Source: Cyclobacteriaceae bacterium (GTDB lineage Bacteria > Bacteroidota > Bacteroidia > Cytophagales > Cyclobacteriaceae). From it: 35,980 nt of DNA. The DNA is taken from assembly GCA_012033595.1 (NCBI GenBank), contig JAAUQL010000063.1:1-35980 (forward strand), read 5' to 3'. Positions 8,746 through 17,719 of the stretch are shown one piece after another; within the stretch, counting starts at the first letter, position 1; the number at the start of each line of letters is the position of its first letter. A program made the position numbers and the translations under genes. The notes beneath the pieces are model-generated. The model was not told the origin of the DNA, made no database searches, and was given only the letters and a program-made list of their open reading frames with translations.

Positions 8746-9473
8746 TTAATAAATTTTTGGTATTTCTATAATTAAAAGGGTTGAATCAGTTACGATCTCA
8801 ATGGGCAATTTTTTTATGCCTTCCAGTCCGACTGCATCACGCTCGTCCAGCGTAGTGCCATTTATTTCTGCCATTCCTTTAATCAAAAAGGCATAGATCA
8901 GATTTTCGCCGCCGCTGGCAGACCGGTAAAATGTGCTGGTGCCGGCGGCAAGATGACCCAATGACAAGGTAGCGTCCTGGTTGATCCACAAGGCATTTTC
9001 ATCTGCCGGCGATACCACCGTCACCAATTCGTTATTTTTCAATTGTTCTGAAAAATCCATTTGCTGATACCGCGGCGCAATGTTTTTTTCTTTGGGCAAA
9101 ATCCATATTTGCAAAAATTGACCGCTTCCAATTGGGAATAATTGTATTCAGAATGCTGTATGCCGGTGCCGGCAGACATTATTTGCACTTCGCCGGTTTT
9201 GATTTGCTGCTCCTGCCCGGTGCTGTCTTTGTGCGCCAGCGAACCAGAAATGGGGATGGAAATGATTTCCATATTGTCGTGCGGATGCTTGCCAAAACCC
9301 ATTCCGGGTTGTACGATGTCGTCATTGAGCACACGAAGGGCGCCAAAATTTATCCTATCCGGATTGAAATAGCTGCCAAAGCTAAAAGTATGCCTTGAAA
9401 CAAGCCACCCGTGATCTGCCACACCTCGCGAGGAGGCTTTGTGAAAAATGCTTTGTTTGGTTTTTGTTTGCAT
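8746..9473 (-). CDS. Pirin family protein, frameshifted in this sequence
   Basis: A bicupin pirin of the YhhW/quercetinase-like group, an Fe(II) cytoplasmic protein. The N-terminal part has RGVADHGWLVSRHTFSFGSY, FGALRVLNDD, and metal ligands in GKHPHDNMEI and GTGIQHSEYN. The C-terminal part continues QIWILPKEKNIAPRYQQ and the second cupin. The two halves are in different frames: the first reads VNFCKYGF and the second LQIWIL. Restoring one base in the run of five A at 9113-9117 (plus) gives EAVNFLQIWILPKEKN, exactly the family sequence. Repaired length from ATG 9473 is 242 residues. A GTG at 9494 overlapping the MarR stop (GTGA) is an alternative start. Substrate unknown. Confidence 0.88.
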
Positions 9474-9490
9474 AGTTTGGTTTGTTTTGT

Positions 9491-9940
9491 TCACCCGCGC
9501 AATTTGTCGAGAAGCCCATTCAACGTTTGCGCTTCTTCTACGCTTATTTTTTTCATTGTTCTGTTCATCTCGTCCAGCTTGGGTGCAATAAGCTCTAACA
9601 TGCTAAGACCCTTTTCTGTGATGGTAATGTCCACCTGCCTTCTATTATTAGGGCAAATTCGCCTTTGGGACAACCCTGATTTTTCCAGCTTGTCTATCAG
9701 TCGAGATGCATTGGAAGATTTGTCTAACATTCGGTCTCTAATGAGCAAAAGGTTGCAGGCATTCGGATATTGGCCTCTCAATATCCTCAGCACATTGTAT
9801 TGCTGTGGCGATATATCATAGGATTTAAATATCCGCGATTGCGATGCTTCAAGCCATTTGCTGGTAAATAACAGGTTGATGGCCAGCTTATGGTATTCGC
9901 TCAAAAACGACTTCTGTTTGATTTCTTCTTCTATGTTCAT
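9491..9940 (-). CDS. MarR-family transcriptional regulator
   Basis: A 149-residue winged-helix dimer regulator (start at ATG 9940, MNIEEEIKQKSFLS). The open frame extends upstream to 9994, but that extension covers the operator and is rejected. The core has ISPQQYNVLRILRGQ, then the recognition region NLLLIRDRMLDKSSNASRLIDKLEKSGL, and the wing RRICPNNRRQVDITITEKG. MarR proteins of this type respond to phenolic or redox ligands; no ligand can be named here. It heads the MarR-pirin-YceI unit, overlapping a possible GTG start of pirin. The palindrome at 9949-9962 suggests autoregulation. Confidence 0.9.
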   Translation of the reverse strand: MNIEEEIKQKSFLSEYHKLAINLLFTSKWLEASQSRIFKSYDISPQQYNVLRILRGQYPNACNLLLIRDRMLDKSSNASRLIDKLEKSGLSQRRICPNNRRQVDITITEKGLSMLELIAPKLDEMNRTMKKISVEEAQTLNGLLDKLRG

Positions 9941-9948
9941 TTTCAATA

Positions 9949-9962
9949 GTTGTATATACAAC
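9949..9962. promoter_or_regulatory. MarR operator candidate
   Basis: GTTGTATATACAAC is a perfect 14-base palindrome, 8 bases upstream of the MarR start codon. It abuts a consensus -7 element, so a bound dimer would block initiation. Confidence 0.65.
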
Positions 9963-9969
9963 AAATGTA
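9962..9969 (-). promoter_or_regulatory. Bacteroidota -7 element for the MarR operon
   Basis: On the minus strand TACATTTG matches the TAnnTTTG consensus of the Bacteroidota primary sigma factor. No TTG sits at the usual -33 spacing, so the promoter is only half supported; its position against the palindrome makes it plausible. Confidence 0.45.
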
Positions 9970-10202
9970 GGTACAATGTTTTGAAAAAGAGCATTTATTT
10001 TTCATGTTTCAAAAAATAATTACAAATGAGGGCTTTCGATACCCGAGATTCATTGCATAAAAGTCAGTTTCCTTTTGCGCCTTTACCTCTTCGCGTATTT
10101 TTCATGTGTTTTAGTAATTATATTTATTGATTAATGTTTTAATTTCAATTTTTTATTTTAGAACAGTTGCCGAGCGTTTTTTCTGACCAGAATTTCAGAC
10201 CG

Positions 10203-12617
10203 ATGTCGAATAGTAAATCAGTATTTGGGGATTTTTTCAAACGGATAAACCTTGGGTTTACCCAGCGCATTTTTATTTTGTTTGCCATTTTGTTTGTCAC
10301 GATATCCGTGTTTTTTTACGGGGTGCTCGCCCGATACCAGCATGACACAAGCCGCCAACTGATCGAAAAGGCAACATACAAGACCCATCTGCTCGATATC
10401 AAAAACCAGCTCGAATCAGAAACGCAAAAGTCGCTCAACAGTAGCTTGCTGTTTAATATTTCAGACAAGGAAGTAGATCGTTTCCAGACCATATATTCAT
10501 TAAAGGCCAGCAAGACCCTGTTTGACAGGCTACAATCTGCCACTACGCCCTATGCCGGGCATGCCTCCGTTGAGTCGTCGATGGACAAATTAAAACTATT
10601 GTTAACCACTTTCGACAGCAACATTGCGGCATCGATCAATGGCGACGGAAAATTTGCAGAATGGATGCAAACCAAAGGCAACGAGCTGCCCATCGAAGTG
10701 GCAGATACCCTGGAAGAAGCTGCAATCGAAGGCGAGTTTTTATTTGAGCAGCAAGACATCACCCCTACCGTCGATATCGCAGACGCAAGGGTGCTTGAAG
10801 GCTTATTGGGAAACATCCAAAACGAACTCCTTGCTTTGGAAAACCACTTAATTATAATAATAAATGAGGAAATGGCCACTTTGGCAGCCAAATCGCCACG
10901 TGCCATTTATATCGCTTTTTCTATAGTTTTAGTGCTTTTGCTTGTCATATTGGGGTATTATGTGTCTGCCAGGGTCAAGACGTCTATTACCCGACTGAGC
11001 TCTGTGCTGCACAGTATATCTATGGGCGAATTGCCCGACAGCAAAGTGAATGAAGGAGGCGAATTTGCAAGCATAGTAGTAGCCAGCAACCAGTTGGTTC
11101 ACTACCTGGACGATGCCAGCCAGTTTGCCGTGAAAATTGGTGATGGAGACTTCAACTACGAATTTAAACCGAAAAGCAAGCAAGATGCCTTGGGTAATTC
11201 ACTCATCGACATGCGAAACAGGCTGCAACAGGTAGCCAGAGAAGATAAGATACGTAACTGGATGAACGAAGGCCAGGCGCGGTTTGCAGAAATTTTGCGC
11301 CAGCAAAACGATGACCTTCACAACCTCGGCGCTCATGTCATATCCAATCTTGTGGAATATCTGGATGCCAGCCAGGGGGCTTTGTTTGTGGTAAAAGGTG
11401 AAGATGAAGACGGTTATCTGGAATTGCTTTCGGCTTATGCCTACAAGCGAAAGAAATATATTCAGAAAAGAATAGAGAAAGGTGAGGGACTGGCAGGGCA
11501 GGCCTTTGCCGAAGGCAAGACAATATTCCTTACAGAGATCAACACCGATCACTACCAGATACAGACCGGGCTGGGCGAGTCCAGGCCTTCATGCCTGCTC
11601 ATCGTTCCTTTGAAAGAAGACGACAAAATAGAAGGCATTATTGAAATTGCGTCATTGAAAATGCTGGATAAGCACCAGCGCGAGTTTGTAGAATCTATCG
11701 GCGAAAGCCTGGCCTCATCGCTCAATGCCGGCAAAGTAAACCAAACCACCAAGTCGCTGCTGGCCGAAACCCAGGAAAAGGCCGAAGAAATGAAAGCCCA
11801 GGAAGAAGAACTGAGGCAAAACATGGAAGAGCTGGCCGCCACCCAAGAGCAGATGGAGCGACGCAACAAAGAGATGGAAGAGATTCAACAGCGACTCAGC
11901 GAAGAGCGCTATCTGCTAAATGCCTTGCTCAACAGCTCCAACGACCGCATCTATTTCAAAGACAAAGACAGCCGGTTTATCAGGGTGAGCAAGTCGATGG
12001 TAGAGCTCTTTGACAAAGCTGATGAAAGCGAGTTGCAGGGCAAGTCGGATTTTGACTTCGGTTTTGGTGAGCATGCCAAAGAGGCCTTTGAAGATGAGCA
12101 AAGGATCATAAGAACTGCCAAACCAATGGAAGATGTGGTGGAAGCAGAAAAATGGGACGATGGCCGCCTGACATGGGTATCAACCACCAAAAATCCTCTT
12201 CGCGACCTCGATGGCAACATCATTGGCACCTTTGGCATCTCGCGCGACGTTACCTCCAGCAAGCTGGTGGAAATGGAAATGAAGAAGCGCAAGGAGTGGT
12301 TCGATAACTTCTTCAACTTCTACCCTGCCGGCTTTGTGGTACTCAACCAGCACGGCAAAGTAAGTTTTGCCTCCAAAGGTATTTTGTCTCAAATGGCTCT
12401 CGATTCTGCCGAAGGCCTAAGCTTTGAAGACTTAGTGGAAAACAAAACCATGGAGCAATTTCTTCTGGAAATTGATTTTGAAAAAACCAAAGATCAGGGT
12501 GTCGATATCGAAGTGGTAATGAAAGGAACCTACGGCAAGAAATCCGCCATGACGGCCATATCAGGAAGCAAAATGAGCGAAGACGGCACACAGCATATTT
12601 TCCTTATCCAAAAATAG
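10203..12617 (+). CDS. Membrane sensor protein: HAMP-like, GAF, coiled coil, two PAS domains, no output domain
   Basis: An 804-residue inner-membrane sensor. A first membrane helix (about 22-44) is followed by a roughly 190-residue periplasmic region, a second helix (about 234-257), a HAMP-like linker (to about 310), and a GAF domain (about 370-510, LEYLDASQGALFVV through EGIIEIASL). A charged coiled coil follows (about 515-575, with EEELRQNMEELAATQEQM), then a PAS domain (NDRIYFKDKDSRFIRVS through GTFGISRDVTSSK) and a second PAS-like domain to the end. No histidine kinase, GGDEF, EAL, phosphatase or MCP hairpin is visible, so output must be through a partner. ATG 10203 is preferred over TTG 10167. 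The frame is intact over 2.4 kb. Confidence 0.82.
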   Translation: MSNSKSVFGDFFKRINLGFTQRIFILFAILFVTISVFFYGVLARYQHDTSRQLIEKATYKTHLLDIKNQLESETQKSLNSSLLFNISDKEVDRFQTIYSLKASKTLFDRLQSATTPYAGHASVESSMDKLKLLLTTFDSNIAASINGDGKFAEWMQTKGNELPIEVADTLEEAAIEGEFLFEQQDITPTVDIADARVLEGLLGNIQNELLALENHLIIIINEEMATLAAKSPRAIYIAFSIVLVLLLVILGYYVSARVKTSITRLSSVLHSISMGELPDSKVNEGGEFASIVVASNQLVHYLDDASQFAVKIGDGDFNYEFKPKSKQDALGNSLIDMRNRLQQVAREDKIRNWMNEGQARFAEILRQQNDDLHNLGAHVISNLVEYLDASQGALFVVKGEDEDGYLELLSAYAYKRKKYIQKRIEKGEGLAGQAFAEGKTIFLTEINTDHYQIQTGLGESRPSCLLIVPLKEDDKIEGIIEIASLKMLDKHQREFVESIGESLASSLNAGKVNQTTKSLLAETQEKAEEMKAQEEELRQNMEELAATQEQMERRNKEMEEIQQRLSEERYLLNALLNSSNDRIYFKDKDSRFIRVSKSMVELFDKADESELQGKSDFDFGFGEHAKEAFEDEQRIIRTAKPMEDVVEAEKWDDGRLTWVSTTKNPLRDLDGNIIGTFGISRDVTSSKLVEMEMKKRKEWFDNFFNFYPAGFVVLNQHGKVSFASKGILSQMALDSAEGLSFEDLVENKTMEQFLLEIDFEKTKDQGVDIEVVMKGTYGKKSAMTAISGSKMSEDGTQHIFLIQK

Positions 12618-12682
12618 CCACCCCTTGTGATTTTTACCTTACAAGTAAAAGCAATATAAACTTCTAATACTAAACCACAGCT

Positions 12683-14389
12683 ATGCGGGCATTCTTGTTC
12701 TTATTCCTTTGCTGTTTCATCACCTGCCAGCGGCCCCAACAATTCGCTGATACTATTTTCGTCCATGGAAATATTTATACCATGGATCAGGCACAGCCAA
12801 AGGCAGAGGGCATGGCCGTTCTCGATGGCAAAATCATAGCCATAGGTCATCTCGAAGCAGTAATGCAATTCAAAGGCGAAAACACCAGGGTCATGGAGTT
12901 GCACGGCAGTACGATCAGTCCGGGATTTATCGATAGCCATGCTCATTTTATGGGTTTAGGCTATGCCAAACTCAACCTCGATCTGGCAGGCACCACCAGC
13001 TACGCGCAAATAGTACAAAAAATTCGGGATCGTGTAGCACACACCCCCCCAGGAGCATGGATAGTAGGCAGAGGCTGGCATCAGGACAAATGGGACAGTG
13101 TAAGCGGTACAATGGTGCGTGGTTTCCCCACCCATGCATTATTAAGCGAGGTATCACCTGACCATCCGGTCTTTCTGATGCATGCCAGCGGACATCTGGG
13201 GCTGGCCAATGGCAAAGCCATGGAATTGGCAGGCATTACTAGTGCCACCGGATACTCCGGTGCTGGAGATATTTTCGAAGACGAGGTGGGCAACCTTACG
13301 GGAATATTCAACGAAAGTGCAATGGAGCTCATAGCTTCGCACATTCCAAAAAATGAGGCACAGCAAGACCAATTGGCATTTGATGCTGCTACAAAGGAAT
13401 GCCTCAGTCATGGAATCACCAGTTTTCACGATGCAGGCGTTGGGCAATCCACTATTGATTTATATAAAAAAAATATTGCTGATGGTAATATGAAGGTGCG
13501 CATCTATGCCATGCTTGATGGCAGTGACAGACTCTTGCTGAGCTCCTATTTTGTCACCGGCCCGGCGATTGGACTGGGTCAAGACATGCTCACTATTCGT
13601 TCCATCAAATTGTACAGCGATGGTGCGCTGGGTTCGAGAGGGGCGTGGTTGTTGGACGCTTATAGCGATATGCCCGATGTTCATGGGCACTCCATAGTGC
13701 CTCCGGACACCCTTTATCGAGTTAGCACCGATGCGATCAGGTATGGCTTTCAGGTAGGAACTCATGCCATTGGTGACCGGGCCAACCGCGAAGTGCTGAA
13801 TCAGTATCAAAAAGTGTTTGACAACCAGGAGTGTCTGCCGTCAGATTTCAGGTTTAGGGTGGAGCATGCGCAGCACCTCCATCCCGACGATATCAGTCGC
13901 TTTCACCAAATGGGCGTAATTGCAGCCATGCAGGCCATCCATATGAGTTCGGACAGGCCGTGGGCTATCGACAGGCTGGGTCAGCAAAGGATAGAAGATG
14001 GCGCCTATGTGTGGCAAAAATTATTGAAAAGTGGCGCCGTCATCATTAATGGGACGGATGCCCCTGTAGAGCCGATTGATCCGATGGCGTGTTTTTATGC
14101 CTCGGTTAGCAGAAAGACCCTTACGGGGATACCACCGGGAGGGTATGAACCATCGCAAAAAATGACCAGGGAGCAAGCCCTGCGATCATATACCCTGGAT
14201 GCAGCCTTTGGTGCATTTGAAGAAAATATAAAAGGAAGCCTGGAGCCTGGAAAGTATGCCGATTTTGTGCTTTTCGATCAGGATTTTATGCAAATAGAAG
14301 AAGATAACATACCTGCGACAAAGGTGTTGATGACTGTGGTGAACGGAGAGGTAGTTTATACCGATCCAACATATAGTTCCGAAAAATAG
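12683..14389 (+). CDS. Amidohydrolase (YtcJ-like, amidohydrolase_3), probable lipoprotein
   Basis: A 568-residue metal-dependent hydrolase of the amidohydrolase superfamily. After a hydrophobic N-terminus (MRAFLFLFLCCFITCQRP) a cysteine at 15 could be lipidated, though the lipobox is imperfect. Metal ligands are visible: His86 and His88 in GFIDSHAHF, then a His in GTHAIGDRANRE, another in RVEHAQHLHPDD, and the late Asp in INGTDAPVEPIDP. The C-terminal SLEPGKYADFVLFDQD strand returns to the composite beta domain. This subgroup hydrolyses amide or imide bonds of poorly known substrates, so none is assigned. It lies 65 bases after the sensor gene and 12 bases before the WcaF-like gene, so it may share a transcript with the glycan cluster. 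Confidence 0.87.
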   Translation: MRAFLFLFLCCFITCQRPQQFADTIFVHGNIYTMDQAQPKAEGMAVLDGKIIAIGHLEAVMQFKGENTRVMELHGSTISPGFIDSHAHFMGLGYAKLNLDLAGTTSYAQIVQKIRDRVAHTPPGAWIVGRGWHQDKWDSVSGTMVRGFPTHALLSEVSPDHPVFLMHASGHLGLANGKAMELAGITSATGYSGAGDIFEDEVGNLTGIFNESAMELIASHIPKNEAQQDQLAFDAATKECLSHGITSFHDAGVGQSTIDLYKKNIADGNMKVRIYAMLDGSDRLLLSSYFVTGPAIGLGQDMLTIRSIKLYSDGALGSRGAWLLDAYSDMPDVHGHSIVPPDTLYRVSTDAIRYGFQVGTHAIGDRANREVLNQYQKVFDNQECLPSDFRFRVEHAQHLHPDDISRFHQMGVIAAMQAIHMSSDRPWAIDRLGQQRIEDGAYVWQKLLKSGAVIINGTDAPVEPIDPMACFYASVSRKTLTGIPPGGYEPSQKMTREQALRSYTLDAAFGAFEENIKGSLEPGKYADFVLFDQDFMQIEEDNIPATKVLMTVVNGEVVYTDPTYSSEK

Positions 14390-14401
14390 CCCGATTTCCT
14401 C

Positions 14402-14971
14402 ATGGCAAATGTTGATCTTTCTACCTACAACAACAGTTGGTATCATCCGGGTGCCGGCATACTTAAACGCAGCCTGTGGCATATGGTCAACCATTTGATT
14501 TTTACCCATGGTTTGCTGCCCTTTTCCTCTTTGAAAATAAGAATATTGCGTTGGTTTGGCGCCAAAGTAGGATTAGGTGTCAACATTAAGCCATCGGTCA
14601 ACATCAAGTACCCGTGGCTGCTGGAGCTCGGCGATCATGTATGGATAGGCGAAAAGGTATGGATAGACAACCTCGCGATGGTGACAATAGGAAGTCATGT
14701 GTGCTTATCGCAAGGAGCGATGCTGCTGACGGGCAACCACGATTTTTCCAGGTCAACCTTTGATCTTAAAGTCGGAGCGATATCGTTGGAAAATGGCGCA
14801 TGGATTGGCGCCAAAGCCATTGTATGTCCGGGCGTGTTGTGTGGCGCTCACAGCATATTGTCGGTGGCATCTGTGGCAACAAAAAACCTGGAAGCACATG
14901 GCATATACCGGGGCAATCCGGCGGTAAAGGTAAAAACCAGGACGGTAGATATTCCAACGCCCATTCCATAA
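14402..14971 (+). CDS. WcaF-like sugar O-acetyltransferase (hexapeptide repeat)
   Basis: A 189-residue left-handed beta-helix acyltransferase like WcaF of colanic acid synthesis. N-terminal NNSWYHPGAGILKRSLWHMV is typical of the WcaF group. The hexapeptide repeats run from IKPSVNIKYPW through ALGDHVWIG-type turns to VCPGVLCGAHSILSVASV, and the conserved LLTGNHDF contains the probable catalytic His. It would acetylate a sugar of a surface polysaccharide using acetyl-CoA at the cytoplasmic face. First gene of the glycan cluster. The following 92 bases include a TATTTTTG -7-like element (15050-15057) just before the GT2 start. Confidence 0.88.
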   Translation: MANVDLSTYNNSWYHPGAGILKRSLWHMVNHLIFTHGLLPFSSLKIRILRWFGAKVGLGVNIKPSVNIKYPWLLELGDHVWIGEKVWIDNLAMVTIGSHVCLSQGAMLLTGNHDFSRSTFDLKVGAISLENGAWIGAKAIVCPGVLCGAHSILSVASVATKNLEAHGIYRGNPAVKVKTRTVDIPTPIP

Positions 14972-15063
14972 TTATTTGCCTGGTGCTACCCTGAATGGTA
15001 ATTTGGGGTTCCGGCCAATCAGCTATTTTCAAATTCCAACTTACTGAATTATTTTTGGCATTT

Positions 15064-15816
15064 ATGAAAGTTTCTATCATTACCGTCTGTTACAATAGCG
15101 CAGCGCACCTCGAAGATGCAATCCGGTCGGTGGCAAATCAGGAATATGGCGATATTGAACATATTGTAATAGACGGAGACAGCAAAGACGGCACACAGAA
15201 CCTGTTGGAAAAACATAAGCAAAGCCTGGCAAAGTGGGTAAGTGAGCCAGATGAAGGCATATACGACGCTATGAACAAAGGCATAAGCATGTCGGATGGC
15301 CAAATTATAGGCATGCTCAACTCCGACGATTTTTATTACGACAACAGGGTGATTTCCAGGGTAGTTCAGGCCTTTGCCGATCCTGCGGTCGATGCGGTTT
15401 TTGGGGATTTGATTTTTGTAGATCCCAAAAACCTGGAGCGGACGGTTCGCACCTATTCTTCCAGAAAATGGCACCCTGGCAAATTTGCCAGCGGCTATAT
15501 GCCAGCCCACCCCACCTTTTTTGTCCGAAGAGAATTTTATGAAAAATACGGTCTTTTTGAGACTGATTATAAAATAGCCGCCGACTACGAAATGCTCATC
15601 AGGTTGCTGTACGTCCACGGTTTAAAATATGCCTATTTGCCCATCAAGATGGTGAAAATGCGCAAAGGGGGGGTTAGCTCCAATGGTTTCAGGAGCAATA
15701 TATTGCTCAATGCAGAAATCGTAAGGGCTTGCCGAACACACGGCATCAAAACCAATGCCTTCAAAATTTATCCAAAGTATTTTAATAAAGTCTTCGAATT
15801 GTTCATTCACAAATGA
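15064..15816 (+). CDS. Family 2 glycosyltransferase
   Basis: A 250-residue GT-A fold glycosyltransferase. MKVSIITVCYNSAAHLEDAI opens the nucleotide-binding fold; EHIVIDGDSKDGT, GIYDAMNKGI and the metal-binding GMLNSDDFYYD are the typical WcaE/WcaA-like motifs. The later AADYEMLIRL supplies the catalytic-base region. It should add one sugar to a lipid-linked glycan at the cytoplasmic face; donor and acceptor are unknown. ATG 15064 is chosen because the fold begins there; the open frame upstream to 14995 is not protein-like. Its stop overlaps the start of the next gene (ATGA), indicating an operon. Confidence 0.91.
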   Translation: MKVSIITVCYNSAAHLEDAIRSVANQEYGDIEHIVIDGDSKDGTQNLLEKHKQSLAKWVSEPDEGIYDAMNKGISMSDGQIIGMLNSDDFYYDNRVISRVVQAFADPAVDAVFGDLIFVDPKNLERTVRTYSSRKWHPGKFASGYMPAHPTFFVRREFYEKYGLFETDYKIAADYEMLIRLLYVHGLKYAYLPIKMVKMRKGGVSSNGFRSNILLNAEIVRACRTHGIKTNAFKIYPKYFNKVFELFIHK

Positions 15817-16761
15817 AGCATATACTCATTACCGGCATTAGTGGCTTTGTAGGCAGCAGCCTGGTCAGACATTTCCAGGAGCTTGATGGTGTCATTGTAC
15901 ATGGCTATTCGCGCGCGCCCGGGCTACCAGAAGTTTGCTCGCAGACTTTCCCGTAGATATCGTCGATGACCTCTCTGCCGCCACCCTCGACCAGCTACAA
16001 ATCGATATTGTCATTCACCTGGCGGGTATCGCACATGACCTTGCAGGCCACTATCAGGAGCGCGACTATGAATTGGCCAACTACGAAATGACCAAAATGA
16101 TTTATGAGGAGTTTGCACCCTCCAAGGCAACGGCATTCGTTTTTGTTAGTTCCGTTAAGGCGCTGATAGACAAGGCCGACGAGATCGTAACAGAGGAAAC
16201 TACAGCCAGGCCTGCCTCTCCCTATGGCAAGTCGAAACGAAAGGCAGAGGAATATATCATGGCTCAAAATACCGGCGGAAAGCAAAATTATATCTTGCGT
16301 CCATGCATGATTCACGGGCCGGGCAACAAAGGCAACCTCAATCTGCTGTATAAATTTATTCACTCCGGCGTGCCCTATCCTTGGGGTCTTTTCGCAATAA
16401 GCGATCTTTTCTTTCCATTGCTAATTTTTGCTTTGTAGTGCAGGCTATTGTCACCGAGCGTCTGCCTGCCAGCGACTATTTGCTCTGCGACGACGAGGCC
16501 ATCGCCACCACAGAAATGGTGCAACTGATGGGAAAAGTGCTAAACAAAAAAGTGGCAATATGGAATATTCCAAGGCCGGCCATGAAGCTGTTGGCTGCTA
16601 TGGGTTCCGTCGTGCATGCGCCTTTCAATAGCCTGACCCTCGAAAAACTCACTGAGAATATGATTGTTTCCAATGCGAAGCTAAAACGTGCGCTGGGCGA
16701 GCCCTTGCCGGTTTCGGCGATGGAGGGACTAGGCCACACCATAAAATCATTTAATGGATAA
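15813..16761 (+). CDS. WbpV-like NAD-dependent epimerase/4-reductase, frameshifted twice in this sequence
   Basis: A short-chain dehydrogenase of the extended type, about 316 residues after repair. The first frame (15813-15957) has the nucleotide-binding ITGISGFVGSSLVRHF. The second (about 15935-16385) has VIHLAGIAHDLAG, the SSVKAL serine and the catalytic YGKSK. The third (about 16385-16761) has GSFRNKRSFLSIANF and the C-terminus. Each join needs one added base: somewhere in the CG-rich 15905-15935 stretch, and in CCTTGGGG near 16380-16386. The NKRSF block and C-terminus resemble WbpV, which makes N-acetylquinovosamine or N-acetylfucosamine donors from a 4-keto-6-deoxy intermediate; that assignment is from memory. 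Overlaps both neighbours by a few bases. Confidence 0.83.
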
Positions 16762-17719
16762 TTTGATTTACCTGCTTTTTGTTCTGCTGCTATTTGCCGG
16801 ATATTTGGCATATTTTGTCATCGCGCGACGCTTTCAGATCGTTGATATGCCCAACCACCGCACCATGCACGATGGAGCCACCATCAGAGGTGGAGGTGTG
16901 GTCTTGTTCCTGGGCATGGCCGTGGGCGCTATGGGCATGGACGACATCGGCCTTTGGTTTTTAGGCGGACTTATTATTATCGCGCTCACCGGATTTTTAG
17001 ATGATATGTACAACCTGTCCGGCAAGATACGTTTGCCACTGCAGGTGCTTTCTGTGTTATGCATTTTTTTAGAATTGGAGCTGTTTGGTATTGGGTTTTT
17101 CATACTTTTCTTCGCTATCGTTGTGGCTGCCGGCACCCTCAATGCCTACAACTTTATGGATGGCATCAATGGAATGACGGGCGGGTACAGTCTGGTGGTG
17201 GTTGGCACATTGCTCTATGTCAACGGTTTTATGTATGAGTTTATAGACAATTCCTTTCTCGTATTTTTTACTTTGGCGTTGCTTGTTTTCAGTTTCTATA
17301 ATTTCCGAAAAAAAGCCGTTTGTTTCGCAGGAGACGTGGGCAGCCTGTCCATAGCTTTTATTGTAGTGTATCTGCTCATCAGACTCATTGCCGACACGCA
17401 TCAGTTTGTGTACATTTTGCTACTTACCGTGTATGGCATCGATACCATATTTACCATAGTGCAGCGAATAGCCAGAAAAGAAAATATTTTCGACGCCCAC
17501 AGGCTTCACCTGTTTCAGGTGATCGTGAGCAAGACCAAAATGCCACATTTACGCATGTCGCTGATCTATATGGTCATTCAGCTCCTGGTGAATGTGATAT
17601 TGCTGAGTATGCTGCCGCTGCCACAACATTTGCAGGTGCTGGGCTCTATCGGTTTACTCCTGGTTCTTTCGGTCATTTACATTGTAATAAAGAAAAAAAT
17701 GATGCCGACTTCAAACTGA
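16754..17719 (+). CDS. WbpL/WecA-like undecaprenyl-phosphate phosphosugar transferase (GT4-type, polytopic)
   Basis: A 321-residue polytopic membrane protein of the MraY/WecA family, which moves a HexNAc-1-phosphate from UDP to undecaprenyl phosphate. Visible motifs: VDMPNHRTMHDGATIRGGG at the first cytoplasmic loop, LTGFLDDMYNLSGKIRLP with the Asp pair, LNAYNFMDGINGMTGG with the nucleophilic-loop Asp, FAGDVGS, and the His-containing DAHRLHLFQ in the last loop. Its position directly behind and overlapping (8 bases) a WbpV-like reductase matches the WbpV-WbpL pairing of Pseudomonas O-antigen loci, suggesting QuiNAc or FucNAc as the first sugar. That donor is inferred. Confidence 0.9.
   Translation: MDNLIYLLFVLLLFAGYLAYFVIARRFQIVDMPNHRTMHDGATIRGGGVVLFLGMAVGAMGMDDIGLWFLGGLIIIALTGFLDDMYNLSGKIRLPLQVLSVLCIFLELELFGIGFFILFFAIVVAAGTLNAYNFMDGINGMTGGYSLVVVGTLLYVNGFMYEFIDNSFLVFFTLALLVFSFYNFRKKAVCFAGDVGSLSIAFIVVYLLIRLIADTHQFVYILLLTVYGIDTIFTIVQRIARKENIFDAHRLHLFQVIVSKTKMPHLRMSLIYMVIQLLVNVILLSMLPLPQHLQVLGSIGLLLVLSVIYIVIKKKMMPTSN

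Noticed and set aside
15049-15618. 189-codon open frame on the minus strand
   Set aside because: It is antisense to the clear GT2 gene, has no recognisable domain, and reads as an antisense shadow.
17320-17718. N-terminal extension of the PglC-like gene
   Set aside because: The frame is open, but it lies wholly inside the GT4 gene and has no sugar-transferase likeness; ATG 17719 fits the family and overlaps the GT4 stop.
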